From Nostoc sp. FACHB-892 (GTDB taxonomy: Bacteria > Cyanobacteriota > Cyanobacteriia > Cyanobacteriales > Nostocaceae), in NCBI RefSeq assembly GCF_014698795.1, contig NZ_JACJTR010000007.1, positions 62,001-126,000 of the forward strand: a DNA stretch of 64,000 nucleotides, read 5' to 3'. The position numbers were made by a program, and so were the translations under genes. The notes under the pieces were generated by a model, which saw only the letters and a program-made list of their open reading frames with translations, did no database searches and was not told the origin of the DNA. Below are positions 1 through 9,116 of this stretch, in pieces. Each line of letters starts with the position of its first letter. The first letter of the stretch is position 1.

Positions 1-324
1 TAATATATCTTCGATTTGCAACAAGCTTACAGGCTGCTGTGTCTGATTGCGGATTTCTAATTCCACAGTTAGATCATCACCGACTGACACAGGTTGCATG
101 GGACGACGGGTGATGGATAGACCTGTAAGCGATCGCGGCGGTAAGATAGCTGCTACACCCAAAAGGGCAAAACTAATGCCGCTAATGGCGTACAGCCAAC
201 CAGCCATCGTATTAATACCTGCTCCAAAAAAACAAATAGCCGTAGCTGCTAGTACCCAACCGCCGTATGCAGGGGCACAAGCACGGGTTTCTAACCAATT
301 GGTGATGGGTTTGATAATTTTCAT
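1..324 (-). CDS. DUF58-family membrane protein, N-terminal part (runs off the window)
   Basis: The reverse strand is open from an ATG at 324 to the window edge (108 codons), so only the N-terminus is present. It starts MKIIKPITNWLETRACAPAY and has two hydrophobic helices at about residues 22-40 and 43-62. These are followed by a soluble stretch containing ITRRPMQPVSVGDDLTVELE, which matches the beta-rich segment after the membrane hairpin in DUF58 proteins. DUF58 proteins are often encoded with MoxR ATPases, but no partner is visible because the gene leaves the window. The family call rests on two membrane segments plus this motif, so it is moderate. Being open exactly to base 1 fits a truncated real gene. 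Confidence 0.6.
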   Translation of the reverse strand, partial: MKIIKPITNWLETRACAPAYGGWVLAATAICFFGAGINTMAGWLYAISGISFALLGVAAILPPRSLTGLSITRRPMQPVSVGDDLTVELEIRNQTQQPVSLLQIEDIL

Positions 325-460
325 GTTTCTTTTTTAACCCAACACCACCCGAAATTCACAGTATTTCAGGAGTTTACCAAAAAGCCATAATACTACTATT
401 TACAAAGCTTCAAGCAATTTGAAGGGTGCTAGGTTCAGGTATAGATGAGCCTTCTTGTTA

Positions 461-1246
461 TTATACAGCCCAATAATTTTTGCCTTCTGGAAGAGTAAGA
501 ATTTCAACGCCATCTTCAGTTACAGCTAAGGTATGCTCACATTGAGCAGAAAGCTTGCGATCGCGCGTTACAGCAGTCCACTTATCGGCCAGAACCTCGA
601 CTTCGTAAGTGCCTTCGTTAATCATTGGCTCAATAGTAAAAACCATTCCTGGTCTGAGGCGCTTGCCCTTACCGCGTGTGCCATAGTGGGGAACATCCGG
701 CGCAGTATGGAAAATATTACTAATACCGTGTCCAACGAAATCTCGCACTACAGAAAAGCCTTGTCCTTCAGCATACTCTTGAATAGCTGCACCAATATCT
801 CCAATACGTGCCCCAGGTTTAACTTCAGCAATACCCAAGCGCAAACACTCTTCTGTTACCTCTACCAGCTTTCTCGTTTTTGGGGAAGGGGTACCGACAA
901 AGAATGTCTTAGATGTATCACCGTGATAGCCTTCAAGAATAGGCGTTACATCAATATTAATAATGTCACCTTCCTTAAGGATTTGCTTGGCATTGGGAAT
1001 GCCATGACAAATTACCTCATTTACACTGGTGCAAATCGATTTAGGATAGCCCTTATAGCCAAGGGGTGCGCTTTTCGCTCCATGCGCTTGCGTCCAACGT
1101 TCGGCTTCATCATTTAGTTCAAGAGTGCTAACCCCTGGCTTCACAAACGGTTCGAGATGCTGGAGAAGTTTAGCTGCTAAACGTCCAGCTTGCCGCATTT
1201 TGTCTAATTCTCGTTGGGATAAAATAACAATTAGTTCGGTTTTCAT
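461..1246 (-). CDS. map: Type I methionine aminopeptidase
   Basis: This cytosolic metalloenzyme removes the initiator methionine from new proteins. The 261-residue product has the usual bacterial length and the complete pita-bread metal site: D99 and D110 (in NIDVTP and GDTSKT), H173 (VGHGI), E206 (TIEPM) and E237 (CEHTLAV), with the substrate-binding His at 81 (CHGIPN). There is no N-terminal zinc-finger extension, which is usual for cyanobacterial forms. It begins 10 bp after the stop of the biliverdin reductase gene on the same strand, so the two are probably co-transcribed. Cyanobacteria often carry several map paralogs, so this need not be the only copy. Nothing in the sequence suggests damage. 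Confidence 0.93.
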   Translation of the reverse strand: MKTELIVILSQRELDKMRQAGRLAAKLLQHLEPFVKPGVSTLELNDEAERWTQAHGAKSAPLGYKGYPKSICTSVNEVICHGIPNAKQILKEGDIINIDVTPILEGYHGDTSKTFFVGTPSPKTRKLVEVTEECLRLGIAEVKPGARIGDIGAAIQEYAEGQGFSVVRDFVGHGISNIFHTAPDVPHYGTRGKGKRLRPGMVFTIEPMINEGTYEVEVLADKWTAVTRDRKLSAQCEHTLAVTEDGVEILTLPEGKNYWAV

Positions 1247-1256
1247 TAACTTTTAT

Positions 1257-2267
1257 CTAGATATTTTTCATAAACATAGTTAACCCTGTCTTTGCAGCTC
1301 TTTGTGCAGCTTCAGCAACCTTTAGGGTATACAAGCTCTCCTCTGGGGTAACGTATAAAGGAGTACCATCAAAAAGATGGTCTAACACCATACTCGTATC
1401 TTTGGCGAACAAACCCCGGCGAGGGCCAACTTCTATAGGTGTTGTTTCCCCTGGCTGGATGAAAATTCCTGTGTCACCATCAAAAATTAAACCACCTTTT
1501 TCACCGTGAACTTCAAACTTGCGTTCTGATTTCCAAAGACTTTCACCTTTGCCGTAGACTACTTGAGCTAAAAGCCCACTGTCAAAGGAGAGTTCACTAG
1601 TGCAAAAACAGCTTTGGTAGTATTCTGGTTCTATTTGTCCATATCGTTGGTGACAGTTAACTGTAAATACTTTACCAAATAAATCTGTAAGACGATGTAT
1701 GCGAGACAAGGCACCAATTAAGGGAAAACCGAATAAATCGTGGTTATAAGTCCATTTACGGGGTGCAGGGTTCTGGGGATTGATGGTGCTGTAACGAACA
1801 TAAAACACTTCACCAATTTTGGCTAAGTTTTGCTTCAAGGCTTGATGCAAACCACCCAAAAGTTCCAGGTGTTCAACGTGCAGGAGTTTTTGTTGTGCTT
1901 TGGCTAAGGCAATCAATTCTTCAGCTTCGACTACATCCAAGGAAAGAGGATACTCTACAATCACATCTTTGCCGTTGGTAAGTGCTGCACGAGCGATCGC
2001 ACCATGATCTCGATTAATAGTGCAAATCACGACTAGGTCTATATCTTGCCGTTCTACTAGCTCTTGCCAAGAACTCAATGCCTCAATCTCGTACTCTTTG
2101 GCAAAGGTTTCTGTTTTTTCTGCGGTATGACCAACAGCTGCTATTAACTGTGATCGCGATCGCTCATCATGGAGCAATGCTTTAGCTCGAAACTTTGCCG
2201 CATACCCAGTACCCACCAAACCTACACGCACTCTTGCTTTTTCCAAAGCTGCTTCTGAATTATACAT
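1257..2267 (-). CDS. bvdR: Biliverdin reductase (Gfo/Idh/MocA fold)
   Basis: BvdR reduces biliverdin IX-alpha to bilirubin with NAD(P)H and is linked to phycobilisome and tetrapyrrole homeostasis. The protein has an N-terminal Rossmann motif (RVGLVGTGYAAKFRAKAL). It also has the segments EYPLSLD, LLHVEHLELLGG and GEVFYVRYSTINPQNPAPRKW, which I recognise from the Synechocystis BvdR family rather than from generic dehydrogenases of the fold. The frame extends to a GTG at 2300, but I chose the ATG at 2267. It leaves 12 residues before VRVGLVG, as in Synechocystis BvdR, and gives 336 aa. The map gene follows after 10 bp, suggesting one transcript. A different Gfo/Idh/MocA dehydrogenase is the alternative, but the motifs argue against it. 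Confidence 0.85.
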   Translation of the reverse strand: MYNSEAALEKARVRVGLVGTGYAAKFRAKALLHDERSRSQLIAAVGHTAEKTETFAKEYEIEALSSWQELVERQDIDLVVICTINRDHGAIARAALTNGKDVIVEYPLSLDVVEAEELIALAKAQQKLLHVEHLELLGGLHQALKQNLAKIGEVFYVRYSTINPQNPAPRKWTYNHDLFGFPLIGALSRIHRLTDLFGKVFTVNCHQRYGQIEPEYYQSCFCTSELSFDSGLLAQVVYGKGESLWKSERKFEVHGEKGGLIFDGDTGIFIQPGETTPIEVGPRRGLFAKDTSMVLDHLFDGTPLYVTPEESLYTLKVAEAAQRAAKTGLTMFMKNI

Positions 2268-3207
<940 letters not shown>

Positions 3208-3547
3208 GAGTTAAGAACCTCAACAATAAATCTCTTGCAAGAGTTACTAACGTTGAAAAAATAGAAGCACCGCATATTGTGTCAACGCCCTTTCAATGCA
3301 GTGTCTATAAAGCGACTTTGACAAAAAGCCTAATTTCATGTTGAGCAAGAACACAGGAAATTTTGTGTTCCTGCTTGATTTTTTGATCATGGAGTTTCCC
3401 CACTGCGAGGGCCGTGCAGCAGGAAAACACACCAGCTTCTTACGACCGGCTATTTTGCGTTGGAAGAAGACCGCGCTGCCTCCCCTTGACTTTTTGTTGA
3501 CTCCCGATTCTTAACTGAAAATAGATACACCTTAAATATTGATTATC
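3208..3547. other. Intergenic region without a supported gene
   Basis: This stretch separates petF from the convergent SpoIID-type gene. A 61-codon reading frame on the minus strand (3247-3432) shows no recognisable protein and no ribosome site. A GC-richer patch at 3390-3480 could be a dispersed repeat, but no second copy was found in the window. Confidence 0.5.
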
Positions 3548-5137
3548 TCAAAGTTTAGTCTCTTTGCTGAGAGTCTGGATCTGAGTACCAGGATAGTAGA
3601 ATTGGAGAATTTTTGGACTTGACCAACCTAATTTAGCTAAATTTTGAGCGCCAGTTTGACTCAAGCCGACTCCATGTCCTAATCCACCACCAATAAAGGC
3701 GTATCCCCACAGTTCAGGTTTGCCTTTGTTTAAGGGTTCTATGTAAAATAACGTACTTCTAGGGGCAGCAAAGGCACTCCGAACTTCGTCTTTCTGGAGA
3801 ACAAAGGTACTGTTATCAGTTTTAACGGCAAGTTCAAGGATGCGTCCACTCTGGCTTCGCTTCACTACTGCCATAGCCTGAATTGTCTTAAATTTGGCAT
3901 GGGGACTGTTTTTCACCTGCAAAAATTTCTGCAAGTCCTTGGTAATATCCTCTAAAGAGGTTTCCTTGTGCCAACGAAACATATCCCACTTGCTTTCATT
4001 AAATCCTTGTTGGATATTAATAAATTTTTGGAAATTCTTTTCATCTGCTAAACTCTGCTTAGACAAATTCCAAAAATTAGTTGCAGCATCCAGTACAGGG
4101 CGCAGATAGGCACGATCATCGCCATTCCAGACATCACTGAAGGAAGCAGTAACGCCGCCAGTGGTGGAAGAATAAAGGGCATCTACTAGTTCGTTTTTAT
4201 AGGTTACTACCTTACCCCTGGTTGAGGCGATCGCTTGGTCTGTTTTAGCAGCTGCTCCATTCAGCCCATAATAAACTTGACAGTGAGTATCAGCACACAA
4301 TTGATAGTTATCTGCGGCGAACCTGCGTAAATTTCTTAAAGCATAAGTCCGAGCGAGAATTGCTTGGGCTTCCAGCGCTGCTGTTGGTGCATCTGTACCT
4401 ATCTCGTAAGGCACAACCCCACGCAAATAAGTTTCTAAAGGCACTTGGTTAACTAAAGTGTATGTGCCATAAGCATTGGGCTGCAAATTCAGTCGCCCGG
4501 CATAAAGACGAGCAGTCTCTGGTTTTTCGCTTTTATTCACCCGAATCAAGTTTTTATCGGTAGTGATTTCTAAATCATTCGGGCTATAGCGGTTATCATC
4601 CACCACCCAACTAACTCGCGGCACTTGTTTTAAAATTTTAGTATCAAGATATACTTTTTCATTGGTAGAAGCTTGGATGTTTTGCAATAGTAAGCGTCGC
4701 AGTAAAGGAGTGCTATAAACATCTCGTTTTGCCCAAACCTGCCAGCGTTCTGGCTGGGCTATTTCCACTTCTATTCCTTGAGAACGCCATTTATTAGCAC
4801 TGTCTTCCGCAGTTTCAAAGGTGCGAAATATGCCCAAAACTACTACTTCCTCAACCGTTGGCTGAGGTAAAGCCTGCATGACTGTTTCCAGCTTTACAGG
4901 GTTCTTGGTAACTAGGGTTTGTTGTTTGTTGCCCGCTTTAAATTTTAGCTTTAAGCGATCGCCTTTTGTGGGTTCGAGTTGCAGCTTGCCTGTGGGTTGT
5001 GAGCCAAATCGCTGCACAATCCCAATTTTCAGCTCCATATCCTGGATGTTACTCTCAGGCCCTGATGCAGCACTCAGTCCCAATAGACAAAATGCGGCCA
5101 GCACAGTGTGGGAAAAACGCCAAAATGAAAATTTCAT
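3548..5137 (-). CDS. SpoIID/LytB-domain exported protein
   Basis: SpoIID-type proteins are lytic transglycosylases or amidase enhancers acting on peptidoglycan. I chose the ATG at 5137 because it directly precedes a signal peptide (MKFSFWRFSHTVLAAFCLLG...). The open frame continues upstream to 5287, but that part is dominated by a dispersed repeat. The middle region is SPOR-like (VVVLGIFRTFETAEDSANKW). The SpoIID domain follows, with LETYLRGVVPYEIG, AQAILARTYALRNL, DTHCQVYYGL, ALYSSTTGG and a C-terminal GGGLGHGVGLSQTGAQ, all typical. Length is 529 aa. It probably acts in the periplasm in cell-wall remodelling. Neighbours give no further functional hint. Confidence 0.85.
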   Translation of the reverse strand: MKFSFWRFSHTVLAAFCLLGLSAASGPESNIQDMELKIGIVQRFGSQPTGKLQLEPTKGDRLKLKFKAGNKQQTLVTKNPVKLETVMQALPQPTVEEVVVLGIFRTFETAEDSANKWRSQGIEVEIAQPERWQVWAKRDVYSTPLLRRLLLQNIQASTNEKVYLDTKILKQVPRVSWVVDDNRYSPNDLEITTDKNLIRVNKSEKPETARLYAGRLNLQPNAYGTYTLVNQVPLETYLRGVVPYEIGTDAPTAALEAQAILARTYALRNLRRFAADNYQLCADTHCQVYYGLNGAAAKTDQAIASTRGKVVTYKNELVDALYSSTTGGVTASFSDVWNGDDRAYLRPVLDAATNFWNLSKQSLADEKNFQKFINIQQGFNESKWDMFRWHKETSLEDITKDLQKFLQVKNSPHAKFKTIQAMAVVKRSQSGRILELAVKTDNSTFVLQKDEVRSAFAAPRSTLFYIEPLNKGKPELWGYAFIGGGLGHGVGLSQTGAQNLAKLGWSSPKILQFYYPGTQIQTLSKETKL

Positions 5138-5146
5138 GGCTACCTG

Positions 5147-5218
5147 ATAGCGTTCGCGAAGCGTCTCGGAGAGAAGCGTTAGCGAGTATTCGTTCGTGCA
5201 GCGTCTCGTAGAGAGCGT
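5147..5218. repeat. Dispersed palindromic repeat upstream of the SpoIID-type gene
   Basis: The segment holds two imperfect copies of a GCG...CGTCTCG(G/T)AGAGA... motif (AGCGTCTCGGAGAGAAGC near 5159 and AGCGTCTCGTAGAGAGCG near 5201). Such self-complementary repeats are scattered in Nostoc-type genomes. Related GAGACGCTACGC text recurs near 37120. It lies 10 bases from the chosen start and explains why the reading frame falsely extends further upstream. Confidence 0.6.
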
Positions 5219-5402
5219 CTTTTGCCCCTTAATGTAGTGTTGGAGCTGATTTTCCAATTGTTTTATAGCGCGGTTTTTTTGTCGCATGAGTGCTCCAATG
5301 ATACCATTACCAGTTTTGCCCCAAATACTAGTTGCAAAACGAAGTCATAACGATTATGATTTATTTAGAGACACAAAACAGAACTAGTTGGATAAACTCC
5401 TT

Positions 5403-5666
5403 ATGGTTAGAGTCCAAGAAATTCCATTAAATCAAATAAAACGGCCATTGCCCCGTGCAAACGATCCTAATAAAGTACAAGCCTTAATGGAATCGATTGC
5501 GGAGATTGGGCAGCAAGAACCTATTGATGTCCTAGAAGTAGATGGACAATATTATGGCTTTTCTGGTTGCCATCGGTATGAGGCTTGCCAGCGTTTAGGC
5601 AAAGAAACCGTATTAGCCAGAGTCCGTAAAGCACCCCGCAGTGTTTTAAAGATGCACTTGGCATAG
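5403..5666 (+). CDS. srx: Sulfiredoxin
   Basis: Sulfiredoxin uses ATP to reduce sulfinylated 2-Cys peroxiredoxins in oxidative-stress recovery. The 87-residue protein has the ParB-like fold signature LPRANDPNKVQALMESI. It also has the diagnostic GFSGCHRYEACQRL, in which the Cys (C56 from this start) is the catalytic residue and the following His-Arg bind phosphate. A TTG at 5388 could add five residues, but the ATG at 5403 fits the family better. The Dps gene follows on the same strand after an intergenic block of short tandem repeats, so the two oxidative-stress genes are neighbours but not obviously one operon. Confidence 0.9.
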   Translation: MVRVQEIPLNQIKRPLPRANDPNKVQALMESIAEIGQQEPIDVLEVDGQYYGFSGCHRYEACQRLGKETVLARVRKAPRSVLKMHLA

Positions 5667-5669
5667 AGA

Positions 5670-5815
5670 ATGGGAGTAGGGAGTAAGGAGCAGGGGGAGC
5701 AGGGGAGGCAGGGGGAGCAGAGGGAGAATAATAATTACTAACTCCTGACTAATGCCCGATGCCCAATGCCCAATGCCCAATTCCCAATTCCTAATCCCCA
5801 ATTACATATAACCTA
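5670..5815. repeat. Short tandem repeats (purine-rich block, then CCCAATG/CCCAATT heptamers)
   Basis: A run of GGGAG(T/C)A/GGGGGAGCA units (5670-5727) is followed by degenerate heptamers of the types GCCCAAT and TCCCAAT (5752-5800). Both are typical short tandemly repeated sequences of Nostoc-type cyanobacteria. They fill most of the gap between srx and dps. Confidence 0.8.
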
Positions 5816-5829
5816 ATTAGGAGAAAATT

Positions 5830-6321
5830 ATGTCATCGAAAGTAACAGTCAATAATGTAAATATAGGCATTGACGAGGTGAGTAGGGCTAAAATTGCCGA
5901 GGGTTTATCTCGGCTGTTGGCTGACACTTATACACTTTATCTGAAGACTCATAACTTCCATTGGAATGTAACGGGGCCGATGTTCCAAACATTGCATTTG
6001 ATGTTTGAAACCCAGTATACAGAATTAGCTTTAGCAGTTGATTTAATAGCCGAGAGAATTAGAGCGCTTGGGTATCCCGCACCGGGAACCTACAGCGAAT
6101 ATGCCAAACTGAGTTCGATTCCAGAAACTCCCGGGGTTCCTAAAGCTGTGGAAATGATCGGTTTACTAGTGGAAGGACAAGAAGCCGTAGTCCGAACTGC
6201 ACGGTCTATTTTTCCTGTGGTAGAGGAAGTTAACGACGAACCTACTGCCGATTTATTAACTCAACGGATGCAAGTACACGAAAAGACAGCTTGGATGTTG
6301 AGAAGTTTACTGGAAGAATAG
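5830..6321 (+). CDS. dps: Dps-family ferritin-like protein
   Basis: Dps proteins form dodecamers that oxidise and store iron and protect DNA from peroxide. The 163-residue protein contains [21 protein letters not shown]. The intersubunit ferroxidase ligands are intact: H44, H56, E60, D71 and E75 (E. coli H51, H63, D67, D78, E82). The N-terminus lacks the lysine-rich DNA-binding tail of E. coli Dps, so DNA binding is uncertain. A ribosome site (TTAGGAGAAA) precedes the ATG. Heterocyst-forming cyanobacteria have several Dps paralogs, and the exact type cannot be decided from one sequence. Closeness to sulfiredoxin supports a role in oxidative stress. Confidence 0.92.
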   Translation: MSSKVTVNNVNIGIDEVSRAKIAEGLSRLLADTYTLYLKTHNFHWNVTGPMFQTLHLMFETQYTELALAVDLIAERIRALGYPAPGTYSEYAKLSSIPETPGVPKAVEMIGLLVEGQEAVVRTARSIFPVVEEVNDEPTADLLTQRMQVHEKTAWMLRSLLEE

Positions 6322-6339
6322 AGATGGGGCATAGGGAAT

Positions 6340-6437
6340 AACGAATAGTGAATAAACTTAATCACCAATTCCCAATGCCCAATTCCCAATTCCCAATTTC
6401 CAATGCCCAATTCCCAATGCCCAATGCCCAATTCCCA
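6340..6437. repeat. Heptamer-like tandem repeat running into the next gene
   Basis: Repeated CCCAATG/CCCAATT units (densest at 6369-6437) form the 3' flank of dps and continue into the coding frame that follows, supplying its first in-frame ATG codons. Confidence 0.75.
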
Positions 6438-7068
6438 AAAGTTGCAAGATTTAATGCAACAGGCGGGTATTTCTAGTTTTAAAGCACTGAGTCGCGCTGC
6501 TGACGTATCAGAGCGTCAACTTTTGCGGTTACGCCAAGGCAAGCTAGAGCAGATGCGCCTAGATGTACTGCTCAAGCTGTCGCCAGTGCTACAAATTTCA
6601 TTGAATGAATTAATCGCAACTTTTTCAACTGTAGAGTTTTTAAAAGAGAAAGCGCCGCCCACTGAGGAATTATTAGAAGAAATTACAGATTTAAGAAAAG
6701 AGTACCAGCGATCGCAGCAACAAATAGAACAGCAGCGAGAGATAGTACTACAAGAACTCCAGCAGTCGAGTTTGCAATTGCTGGAGTCTTTATTATTGCA
6801 ATGGCCAACAGCAGCACAGAAAGCGCAGGAGAATCCTCAGCTAGCAGCAGTCAAAATAGTACCATTGGTGCAAAAACCCCTAGAAAAGCTTTTACAAGCG
6901 TGGGGAGTGGAAGCGATCGCACCCGTGGGAGCAGAATTACCTTATGATCCCCAACTACACCAATTAATGGAGGGAACTTCACAACCTGGAGCAATAGTGA
7001 AGGTACGCTACACTGGCTACCTTCAAGGTGAGAAGCTGCTTTATCGAGCGAAAGTCAGTCCTGTTTAA
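6403..7068 (+). CDS. HTH-GrpE-like fusion protein
   Basis: The protein has two parts. Residues about 13-70 look like an XRE-type helix-turn-helix ([20 protein letters not shown]...[15 protein letters not shown]). A coiled coil (about 85-130, rich in E, Q and L) follows. The end resembles the GrpE beta domain, with [16 protein letters not shown] and [20 protein letters not shown]. GrpE is the nucleotide-exchange factor for DnaK. Here the usual dimerisation helix appears joined to a DNA-binding-like head, and the genome should encode a separate canonical GrpE. The start is uncertain: the first two ATGs lie in the CCCAATG repeat. A TTG at 6442 (LQDLMQQAG...) or the ATG at 6454 could be the ancestral start. 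Confidence 0.6.
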   Translation: MPNSQCPMPNSQKLQDLMQQAGISSFKALSRAADVSERQLLRLRQGKLEQMRLDVLLKLSPVLQISLNELIATFSTVEFLKEKAPPTEELLEEITDLRKEYQRSQQQIEQQREIVLQELQQSSLQLLESLLLQWPTAAQKAQENPQLAAVKIVPLVQKPLEKLLQAWGVEAIAPVGAELPYDPQLHQLMEGTSQPGAIVKVRYTGYLQGEKLLYRAKVSPV

Positions 7069-7500
7069 GGGAGCTAGAAGGCAATTTTTTGCTTTCCTCT
7101 AACGCCCCTAAAACTCACTTTTTTGCAATTGCTTGATATTAAAACTTTTCATCCGCCAATGATGATTATTTTAATAATGCTTATTGGACGAATTTCAGTT
7201 TTGCAAATAATATGAAAAGCTGGAACTTTTGCTTGTATAAGACTCATATTTCATCTTTTAAAATTTAGGTTATTTTTACTTTGCTATTTACTAGTAATTA
7301 TGTAATTTTTAGTTAAATAATAGAATAAGCACTAACACAAAAATATTTATAGTTTATTTTTATTTTCTTTGATATTAATTATCAATAACTATTTAGTAAT
7401 AAACTATGATTTTTCCTTGTAAGCATTTTTAAATTTTATAGTATGGGTATATAATAGCAAAATCAGAGCATTTTTTACAAAAATTCAGTGCAACATAATT
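7069..7500. other. AT-rich intergenic region
   Basis: No gene is supported. The stretch is strongly AT-rich and holds the 3' end of the HTH-GrpE-like gene and the upstream region of the STAS gene. A possible -10-like TATAAT-type element (GTATATAATAG) lies at about 7447-7457, some 45 bases before the next start. Confidence 0.4.
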
Positions 7501-7827
7501 ATGAAAGAACAAGTAAAAGTTATTAAGCTCAGTGGTAATTTAAATGCCACAACTTCACAAAACCTCCGACAAAATATTACTGAAACTTTAGAAGATGGTA
7601 CAAAAATTGTGTTAGTTGATTTTCAAGATGTCACATTTATGGATAGTTCAGGTTTGGGAGCTTTAGTATTAGCTTTCAAAACTTTGCGGGCCGCGGATAG
7701 TCAGCTTTTTCTCTGCTCAATTAATGAACAAGTCAGAATATTGTTTGAACTAACTAATATGGATAAAGTATTTGAAATATTTCCTAGCCAAGAGGAATTT
7801 AATCAGGTATTAGTCTCAAAGACTTAA
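7501..7827 (+). CDS. STAS-domain anti-sigma factor antagonist
   Basis: SpoIIAA/RsbV-type proteins switch partners with an anti-sigma kinase according to phosphorylation of a conserved serine. The 108-residue protein is a single STAS domain. It has IVLVDFQDVTFMDSSGLGAL, where S49/S50 of the DSSGLG loop is the expected phosphorylation site. Its stop is immediately followed by the stop of the convergent response-regulator phosphatase gene. A PP2C-type phosphatase is the expected enzyme to dephosphorylate such an antagonist, so the two are likely functional partners, although they are on opposite strands. No anti-sigma kinase is encoded in the window. Confidence 0.88.
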   Translation: MKEQVKVIKLSGNLNATTSQNLRQNITETLEDGTKIVLVDFQDVTFMDSSGLGALVLAFKTLRAADSQLFLCSINEQVRILFELTNMDKVFEIFPSQEEFNQVLVSKT

Positions 7828-8964
7828 TTAATCAAAGTTCATTTGCAAGATAGATAAATCATCATCAAAAGCATCTTTGGAGTTCAGAGCGATTAAATAA
7901 CTCAGTATGTGATCAAGTTGGCAATCAACAGGATGTTGTAAGCTAACAAGTAGCTGAATAAAAGCATCCAAACTCCAAAGTGTGCCATCTGATTTAGTGA
8001 TTTCATAAGCACCATCACTAAAAATATAAAGGGTACTAAATTCTTCAATATTGCAAAATCCATCAACATATTTTGCTTCTGGAAACATCCCAACTGGCAT
8101 ACCGGGAGTTTTCAAGAGTTTAACTTCAGATTTTCTTGGAGATATACCAGTTACTAAAATTGCTGGTGGATGACCTGCACTAGCATAAACTAACTGGCGG
8201 TTGGTTAAGTTGTAAACTCCGTACCAAATTGTAAAGTATTTGTCATTTTGATAATTCATCTGAAAGGTATCATTCAAAGCCTTCAAAACATCGCTAGGTT
8301 GATAATAATTTAGGCCTTTGAGCGCACGGGAACGCAGCAGGTTCAGCACTGAAATAGAGGGAAGAGTAGCTTTGAGTCCATGTCCTGCAGTATCAAGTAA
8401 GTAAATTGCTAAATAATTATCATCGAGCCAATAGTAATCAAAACAGTCACCGCCGAGTTGCCGTGAGGGAATGAATCGGAAATTTATATTGAAGGGTTCA
8501 GTCATGGGAAAAGGCAGTAGCGATCGCACATATTCTGCGGCTTCTGACATTTCTGATTCTAAAAGTAACTTTTGAGCCTGCAAATCTCTACTCAATTGAT
8601 GCAGACGTAATCCAGCTCTTACTCGTGCTTGTAATTCGTTATGCTCGATAGGTTTAGAGATAAAATCATCAGCACCAGCATCTAGACCTTTGACGCAATC
8701 GGCAACGGAATCTAAAGATGTTAATAAAATAAAAAATGTGGTAAAAAATTTAGGATCTGTCTTAATGTGGTGGCAAACTTCCAGACCATTCAACCCTGGC
8801 ATAATCCAATCACAAATAATTAGTGCTGGACGGTAAGCCAGTGCCTTTTCTATGCCTTCCTCACCGCTACTAGCAGTAACTACCTCATAACCCTGTTTTT
8901 CCAACATCCTTTTCAAGAGTGTTTTTATTGAATAATCATCATCAATTATTAATATTTGAAACAT
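7828..8964 (-). CDS. Response regulator with PP2C-type (RsbU/SpoIIE) phosphatase output
   Basis: The N-terminal receiver domain (residues 1-120) has the acidic pocket D8-D10, phospho-acceptor D52 (IICDWIMPG) and K104 (FISKPI). A linker helix follows. The C-terminal PP2C domain (about 165-378) carries metal-binding motifs GGDCFDY (D173), DTAGHG (D191) and FSDGAYE. A phosphorelay would activate the phosphatase, which would act on a phosphorylated STAS protein, here most simply the convergent product at 7501-7827. The order of domains and the length (378 aa) are usual for the family. No cognate histidine kinase is nearby. Confidence 0.9.
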   Translation of the reverse strand: MFQILIIDDDYSIKTLLKRMLEKQGYEVVTASSGEEGIEKALAYRPALIICDWIMPGLNGLEVCHHIKTDPKFFTTFFILLTSLDSVADCVKGLDAGADDFISKPIEHNELQARVRAGLRLHQLSRDLQAQKLLLESEMSEAAEYVRSLLPFPMTEPFNINFRFIPSRQLGGDCFDYYWLDDNYLAIYLLDTAGHGLKATLPSISVLNLLRSRALKGLNYYQPSDVLKALNDTFQMNYQNDKYFTIWYGVYNLTNRQLVYASAGHPPAILVTGISPRKSEVKLLKTPGMPVGMFPEAKYVDGFCNIEEFSTLYIFSDGAYEITKSDGTLWSLDAFIQLLVSLQHPVDCQLDHILSYLIALNSKDAFDDDLSILQMNFD

Positions 8965-9030
8965 AGAAAGTTGTAGTAAACAGTAATTAATAAATTTCTG
9001 TAAAAATAAATAAAAAAAATGATATGGGCT

Positions 9031-9072
9031 AATGAGTTAGTAGTATTAATAAATAAATACTACTAACTCATT
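9031..9072. terminator. Long AT-rich hairpin between two minus-strand genes
   Basis: AATGAGTTAGTAGTATT (9031-9047) pairs perfectly with 9056-9072 around an 8-nt loop. The stem is flanked by A- and T-rich runs on both sides, so it could end transcripts in either direction. It lies 45 bases beyond the stop of the DUF1350 gene and before the start of the regulator-phosphatase gene. A binding site for a dimeric regulator is also possible. Confidence 0.55.
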
Positions 9073-9116
9073 TTTATTTTTCGTCGACTTCAGGATTTTT
9101 TAAGAGTCATAAAACA

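Noticed and set aside
47-337. Plus-strand 96-codon frame at the window start
   Set aside because: It is the complement of the clearly protein-like DUF58 frame on the minus strand.
3247-3432. 61-codon minus-strand gene
   Set aside because: No ribosome site, no recognisable protein and isolated position. It is treated as chance openness.
5138-5287. Longer N-terminus of the SpoIID-type protein
   Set aside because: The segment is dispersed-repeat DNA, and a normal signal peptide begins at the ATG at 5137.
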